DNA of 64,000 nucleotides from positions 1 to 64,000 of the forward strand of contig PHEW01000007.1 in assembly GCA_002841315.1 (NCBI GenBank). Reading direction: 5' to 3'. The DNA comes from Actinobacteria bacterium HGW-Actinobacteria-4. Its GTDB lineage: Bacteria; Actinomycetota; Actinomycetes; Actinomycetales; Demequinaceae. Made by a program: the position numbers and the translations under genes. The notes below the pieces were generated by a model. The model was not told the DNA's origin and made no database searches. It was given only the letters and a program-made list of their open reading frames with translations. Of the stretch, positions 59,605-64,000 are shown one piece after another (the stretch's first letter is position 1; every line of letters begins with the position of its first letter).

Positions 59605-61047
59605 ATGACCATCACAGCACCGCGGCAGAGCACCGCACAGGAACACCTCGACAGGGTCCACACCAACCCGACGACGATGGCGCGCAACCGCGAGCACATC
59701 GCGCTGATCACCGAAGCTGCACGCCGCTCCGGTTCCTACATTGCCAATGCTGCACACCGCTCGATCGCAGCGCCCGCAGAGGCAGTCGCGGCCCTCGATA
59801 CCTTCCGCCGCCCCCTTCAAGAAGAACCCATCGACGCGCGCACCGTGCTTGCCGAACTGGACGCCTTCGGTTCACCGGCGACGACCGTCCAGAACCAGGG
59901 TCGCTACTTCGGTTACGTCAACGGCGGCCTCGACCCCGCCGCACACGCAGCTGCGATCCTCGCGGGAACGTGGGACCAGAACGTCGGCGCGCACATCATG
60001 ACTCCGGTCGCCACCACACTCGACGAGGTCGCGGGCGAATGGGTGATCGATGCTCTGGGGCTTCCCTCCACCGCTCACGCGTCGTTCAACGCGGGAGCCA
60101 CCATCGCCAACCTCACCGGCATCATCACCGCCCGCGACGCGCTCTACGCCAAGCAGGGTTGGGACGTGGGTCAGGGCGGCCTCGCCGGCGCTCCCGCGCT
60201 ACGCATCATCGTCGGTGACGAGATCCACGCCTCAGCCCTGAAGGCACTACGGCTCGCGGGCCTCGGCACCGGAAACCTCGAGCGCATCCCCACCGACGCC
60301 AACGGCTCCATCATCGCCGATGCATTCCCCACCGACACCGATGACGCCACCTTGGTCTTGCTTCAAGCAGGCAACGTCAACACCGGCCACTCGGACCCGT
60401 TCACATCGATCATTCCTGGCGTTCGCGAACGGGGCGGATGGGTGCACGTGGACGGCGCGTTCGGACTGTGGGCCGCAGCCTCTCCCACACACCGTCACCT
60501 GGTCGCAGGCGTAGAACTCGCCGACTCCTGGGCCACCGACGCCCACAAGTGGCTCAACGCCCCCTACGACTCCGGAATCCTGATAGTCCGCGACCCCGCG
60601 ACCGTCGTCCGCTCGATGAGCACCGACGCCGCCTACCTCAACACCGGCGAAGCCACGCCGCCCTTCCAACGTGGAATACAGATGAGCCAGCGCGCCCGCG
60701 GCGTCGAAACCTGGGCGATGCTCGCCTCCCACGGCAAGACGGGACTCGCAGATCTGATTGACCGCAGCATCGGCCACGCCAGGCACTTCGCCGACGCTCT
60801 GGCTGAGGCGGGCGCGACAATTCTGGCTCCGGTGGTGCTTAACCAGGTCCTGGTCTCCTTTCGAGGGGACGCCACCACCGAGGCCGTCATCGCAGCAGTG
60901 CAGGCAGACGGCACGCTGTGGGCTGGCGCCACGCAGTGGCACGGACAGCGCGCCATGCGGCTCTCGGTGAGCGATGCAGCCACGACACGCGATGACGTCA
61001 ATGCAAGTGTCGCGGCAATCGTGCGCCTCTGGCGAGAGCTGACATAG
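59605..61047 (+). CDS. PLP-dependent group II decarboxylase-like enzyme
   Basis: A 480-aa PLP enzyme of the aromatic-L-amino-acid/glutamate decarboxylase group. The PLP Lys is in WATDAHKWLNAPYDSG; the cofactor His/Asp segment is GWVHVDGAFGLWAA, and the N-terminal FGYVNGGLDPAAHAA block is typical. It may decarboxylate an amino acid or cleave a related substrate. No antiporter or polyamine gene is nearby. ATG 59605 fits the family; the upstream operators match the MocR promoter 4 kb away. Confidence 0.9.
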   Translation: MTITAPRQSTAQEHLDRVHTNPTTMARNREHIALITEAARRSGSYIANAAHRSIAAPAEAVAALDTFRRPLQEEPIDARTVLAELDAFGSPATTVQNQGRYFGYVNGGLDPAAHAAAILAGTWDQNVGAHIMTPVATTLDEVAGEWVIDALGLPSTAHASFNAGATIANLTGIITARDALYAKQGWDVGQGGLAGAPALRIIVGDEIHASALKALRLAGLGTGNLERIPTDANGSIIADAFPTDTDDATLVLLQAGNVNTGHSDPFTSIIPGVRERGGWVHVDGAFGLWAAASPTHRHLVAGVELADSWATDAHKWLNAPYDSGILIVRDPATVVRSMSTDAAYLNTGEATPPFQRGIQMSQRARGVETWAMLASHGKTGLADLIDRSIGHARHFADALAEAGATILAPVVLNQVLVSFRGDATTEAVIAAVQADGTLWAGATQWHGQRAMRLSVSDAATTRDDVNASVAAIVRLWRELT

Positions 61048-61070
61048 GAGACGTCACCTCGCGGCTTCGT

Positions 61071-61751
61071 TCAGCCCTTCTTGCCCCACCCGGCTCCGTG
61101 TACGACGGCCACGATCACCGCGAAAAGGAAGAACAGCACCACCGAGCCATCGGCTTCGAGGTACGCGGCAAGGTAGTGCATCGGGTACAGAAGCACCTCC
61201 TTCAGTTCTGAACCCAGGCCAGTTCCGTAGAACCTCGCGTTGAAGCCCGCGATCGCGAACAGCGAGGCAAGGACATACGATCCTGCGGCGATGACCCCAG
61301 CGACCGCGCCCACACCCGCATGCTGGCGATTCCAGAACGTCGGCACTACCCAGCCCACGACAATCCCCACAACAGCCGCGAGGAGCGCGAACTCGCGCTC
61401 AATCGCGACCATGATCCCGGCGTACACCGATGCCGCAACAATCCCGACCACGATCCCGGCCACGATCCCAGTCAGCGGAGAAGCGGCGTCCGTCACCCCC
61501 GAACCTGCGTTCCCCTGGTCCTGCCAGAGGTCACGCTGAGCGCCCGCGGCATCCACAGGCAGGCCGAACCGATTGAGGGCGGGTGCCGCATCGCCCACGG
61601 CTGGTGCAGTGGCTGACGGCATGGGCTGAAATGCGCTTGCGGGCGCAGGTGGTGGATTGAACTCGGTCGGCATCTGTGGTGGACCCGTCGGCGGGCCGGC
61701 TGCGGAGATCGCCGGCCACGTGGCGGAGTCATCTTCGGGATAAAACGTCAT
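61071..61751 (-). CDS. Proline-rich N-terminal, four-segment membrane protein
   Basis: A 226-aa protein. Residues 10-70 are Pro/Ala-rich (TGPPQMPTEFNPPPAPAS), then four hydrophobic segments (GIVAGIVVGIVAASVYAGIM and others) follow. The same plan appears in the adjacent upstream gene, so they may be distant paralogues. An alternative TTG start at 61805 overlaps the upstream stop; ATG 61751 is preferred. Convergent with the decarboxylase. I recognise no family. Confidence 0.7.
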   Translation of the reverse strand: MTFYPEDDSATWPAISAAGPPTGPPQMPTEFNPPPAPASAFQPMPSATAPAVGDAAPALNRFGLPVDAAGAQRDLWQDQGNAGSGVTDAASPLTGIVAGIVVGIVAASVYAGIMVAIEREFALLAAVVGIVVGWVVPTFWNRQHAGVGAVAGVIAAGSYVLASLFAIAGFNARFYGTGLGSELKEVLLYPMHYLAAYLEADGSVVLFFLFAVIVAVVHGAGWGKKG

Positions 61752-61801
61752 AGCGACATGCCCTGCTCTCTTCCGCTTGCGAGACGTGGGTTGAGTCGCG
61801 C

Positions 61802-62599
61802 TCAACCCACGTAGGGAACTACCTTGACGCGCTTGCGACCCGGACCGGCTGCAGTCAGAAAGGCCGCGAGCGCTGTTGCCACAAGGAACGGCACCGTCAG
61901 CGGCCGGGAATCAAGCCGCGCCTGCCACCACCGAGCAGGATGGTCCACCATGTACTCGAGCCACGTCCAGACATCGCCGCTGTACTGAGCGGATGCCGAC
62001 ATCGCCGTCACCACCACAACTGCGAGGGCAAACGAGAGTGCCGTGATCACGGTGGCGACGATGCCAACCCACACGCCCTGGCGGCCCCAGGATCGGAAGG
62101 TGGCCCACCCCGTTGCTAGCCCGATCACCAGGGACACATAGAGATACTCCACACCCAGAGCCCACGCCAGCACGCAATAGACACTCGCGGTCGCGAGGCC
62201 CACCACAAGACCCACGGTAATCCCCAGGCCGGGCCTCGAAAGCTCAAGCGCCCCAGATCTGCGTGCCGCGAAATGGTGGGCAGTTTGCTCCTCCCTGCGG
62301 CTCACGGGCACGCCCCACCGGTCGTGGCCGTAGCGAGCTCCAGGGATCTCATCGAACGCATCGTGCGGCGATGCTGGCAGTGGCTTCTTGGTGGGCAGGA
62401 TCGCGCCCTTGACCGGTGACGTAATGGCGGGTTCCACTGGGGGCGCAAGGAAGGGGGCAGGGTTGACGGGGTGCGTTGCCGGAACGATGGCAGGCGGCAA
62501 TGCCTTCGGTAGCGGCTTGGGCCGCTCAGGCTCTAGCGCAGGGACCTCGACGCGCTCAACGGGCGGGTCAGCAGCGTCGCCGTCGGCACGAGACTCCAC
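61802..62599 (-). CDS. Proline-rich N-terminal membrane protein
   Basis: A 265-aa protein with a Pro/Ala/Val-rich, probably disordered head (residues 10-80), a short conserved-looking charged part (RYGHDRWGVPVSRREEQ) and about four hydrophobic segments (GITVGLVVGLATASVYCVLAWAL and others). The start is GTG at 62599 after AAGGAGTGATCG. It forms an operon with the next gene. Function unknown. Confidence 0.72.
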   Translation of the reverse strand: MESRADGDAADPPVERVEVPALEPERPKPLPKALPPAIVPATHPVNPAPFLAPPVEPAITSPVKGAILPTKKPLPASPHDAFDEIPGARYGHDRWGVPVSRREEQTAHHFAARRSGALELSRPGLGITVGLVVGLATASVYCVLAWALGVEYLYVSLVIGLATGWATFRSWGRQGVWVGIVATVITALSFALAVVVVTAMSASAQYSGDVWTWLEYMVDHPARWWQARLDSRPLTVPFLVATALAAFLTAAGPGRKRVKVVPYVG

Positions 62600-62910
62600 C
62601 GATCACTCCTTGTCACCGGGACGCGCCTATCGCGTCTGGTGCTGACGCTAGCGCAGGGTCTCCTCGGCTGACAAACCGAGTCCGCAACCACCACTCGGCA
62701 ATCAGCAGGTTGGGAACTCAAGCCGGTTCTACGGTCCCCGTAGGCACAGAAGGCCATGCCAACCCCTGCCGAGCACGCGGTGACCACGCGGCCACCGCAA
62801 ACGCAACCTCGCCCATACGCACCAAGGGTTGGCCACGACACACCACGGGACCGGCGCGACCGAACCTAGGCTCCCCAGCATCGGCCACCTGTCGCCGTAG
62901 GCTAGTGGCC
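62600..62910. other. Intergenic region with a probable leaderless promoter
   Basis: No gene is supported in these 311 bp. TAGGCT (62898-62903) ends 7 nt before the ATG at 62911 and is a likely -10 box. A weak hairpin CTCGG/CCGAG is at 62662-62679. Nothing else stands out. Confidence 0.5.
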
Positions 62911-64000
62911 ATGAGCACCACCAGCGAACGCGTCTACGTAGCGCGCCTCGCGGGGACCCCCGTCTTCGATCCCTTGGGCGACCCCGTGGGCCGCGTTCGT
63001 GATGTTGTCATGCTGCTACGCCGAAACCTGGCTCCCACAGCGGTGGGACTTGTCGTCGAAGTTCCCGGCCGCAAGCGCGTCTTCATGCCCCTCACCCGCG
63101 TTACCTCGATTGCACCCGGCCATGTCATCTGCACAGGGGTCATCAACCTGCGGAGATTCCAGGCCCGCGCTTCCGAGACGCTCGCGATGGCCGAGCTCTT
63201 TGAGCGCTCGGTGTCACTCAAGGACGGCTCCGGTGACGCCTTCATCGAAGACATCGCCATCGAACAAGAACGCACCCGAACCTGGGTGGTCACCAAGCTG
63301 TACATCCGCCGTGAAGGCCGCCGCAAAGGGGTGCTCGGCATCTCCCGGCGGGGCGAGACCCTTGTGGTGGACTTTGACGACACGGTGGGCTTGGCGACGC
63401 GCGACGAACTTCAAGGTGCCGCGCTCATCATTCAGACCTACGTGGACCACAAGCCCGCTGACCTGGCCGCGGCACTCATGGAACTGTCGCCAGCGCGCGG
63501 TGCGGAGATCGCTGCTGCCTTGGACAACGAGCGCCTCGCCGACGTCCTGGAAGAGCTCCCCGAGGAAGACCAGATCGCATTGCTATCCACGTTGCGCCGC
63601 GAGCGCGCAGCCGACGTCCTCGAGGCGATGGATCCCGACGACGCTGCCGATCTCTTGGGGGACCTCCCCGCCGCCGAAGCGGCCGAACTTCTCAAGCTCA
63701 TGGAGCCCGACGACGCCCGGCAGGTGAGCCAACTGCTCAGCTACGCGGACGACACGGCCGGCGGCCTGATGACCACCGAGCCCATCATGCTGGGGCCCGA
63801 GGCCACCGTCGCAACGGCGCTCGCAATGGTGCGCCGCCACGACGTCGCACCCGCCCTGGCCTCCATGGTGTTCATCGCAAGGCCGCCGCTCGAGACACCG
63901 ACAGGCAAGTACATCGGCCTCGTTCACATCCAGCGGCTCTTGCGCGAAGCGCCACACGAGCAGATCGGCGCGCACGTGGATCCCGCGATCGAGCCACTCC
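62911..64000 (+). CDS. PRC-barrel/MgtE-N/CBS domain protein (partial)
   Basis: An open frame of at least 363 codons runs off the window. It starts MSTTSERVYVARLAGTPVFD. Residues 8-80 and 95-170 look like two PRC-barrel segments (GDPVGRVRDVVML, FIEDIAIEQ). A MgtE N-terminal helical repeat follows (ADLAAALMELSPARGAEI, VLEELPEEDQIALL, DDAADLLGDLP, residues 175-275), then the start of a CBS pair (ADDTAGGLMTTEPIMLG). Soluble proteins of this type are common in actinobacteria, often beside DUF1003 and Mrp genes; the MgtE channel part is normally absent. Its 3' end is not seen. Confidence 0.88.
   Translation, partial: MSTTSERVYVARLAGTPVFDPLGDPVGRVRDVVMLLRRNLAPTAVGLVVEVPGRKRVFMPLTRVTSIAPGHVICTGVINLRRFQARASETLAMAELFERSVSLKDGSGDAFIEDIAIEQERTRTWVVTKLYIRREGRRKGVLGISRRGETLVVDFDDTVGLATRDELQGAALIIQTYVDHKPADLAAALMELSPARGAEIAAALDNERLADVLEELPEEDQIALLSTLRRERAADVLEAMDPDDAADLLGDLPAAEAAELLKLMEPDDARQVSQLLSYADDTAGGLMTTEPIMLGPEATVATALAMVRRHDVAPALASMVFIARPPLETPTGKYIGLVHIQRLLREAPHEQIGAHVDPAIEPL

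Noticed and set aside
62718..62921. Small minus-strand gene of 67 codons upstream of the PRC/MgtE-N gene
   Set aside because: It overlaps the start and promoter of that gene, has no ribosome-binding site and no recognisable family.
1..64000. CRISPR array or tandem-repeat locus
   Set aside because: No regularly spaced repeats found on reading; the Gly/Arg repeats at 39670-39850 are coding.

Overview
The window is high-GC DNA from an actinomycete, most likely a Micrococcales member near Cellulomonas/Demequina. The evidence is the codon use, the many GTG starts, start codons about 7 nt after TANNNT -10 boxes, an initiator tRNA with C1-U72, and actinobacterial families (UPF0182, DUF2342, DUF3107, DUF3152, AdnAB). 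Genus assignment is inference. Coding density is high. I see no rRNA, CRISPR array, transposase or integrase.

0-10.1 kb and 25.3-39.9 kb form a conserved backbone: tRNA-fMet, a DUF4328 protein, UPF0182, a YlbL-type PDZ/Lon-like protease, a DUF2342 metalloprotease, a zinc-ribbon protein, a ThiF-like protein and UvrD2; then NudC, a phosphotransferase, the AdnB/AdnA recombination helicase-nuclease, a DUF3152-like protein, DUF3107 and a DEAD-box helicase. From memory, the order matches M. tuberculosis Rv3193c-Rv3211. A gluconokinase and a P-type ATPase are inserted before the helicase.

10.1-25.3 kb separates uvrD2 from nudC, which are neighbours in mycobacteria. It starts with a DUF222 endonuclease relic. 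It then carries, all on the minus strand: a translationally coupled DUF4386/DUF418/oxidoreductase/DUF4386 operon; an XRE regulator with three tandem membrane paralogues behind a promoter with two inverted-repeat operators; an OsmC protein; a TetR regulator and an NAD-dependent epimerase sharing a TTAAC-type palindrome; and an eight-gene sugar PTS cluster (mannitol-type EIIC, EIIB, EIIA, zinc polyol dehydrogenase, DeoR regulator, FruK, HPr, Enzyme I).

40-45.2 kb holds a lipoprotein, an OafA-type acyltransferase with an SGNH domain, a PHP phosphoesterase and aminopeptidase P.

45.3-61.0 kb is accessory: a Phd-like protein with an acidic tail; an ars-like group (thioredoxin-CcdA fusion, ACR3 pump, ArsR); a GntR/DUF1648 pair; an ArsR/SulP pair; a GH51 arabinofuranosidase; a MocR regulator; YdeI-like and DHFR-like proteins; a bPH2 membrane-protein relic; three lipoproteins; and a PLP-dependent decarboxylase. 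The MocR promoter and the decarboxylase promoter share an ACTGGC/GCCAGT operator. The window ends with two proline-rich membrane proteins and a PRC-barrel/MgtE-N/CBS protein that runs off the edge.
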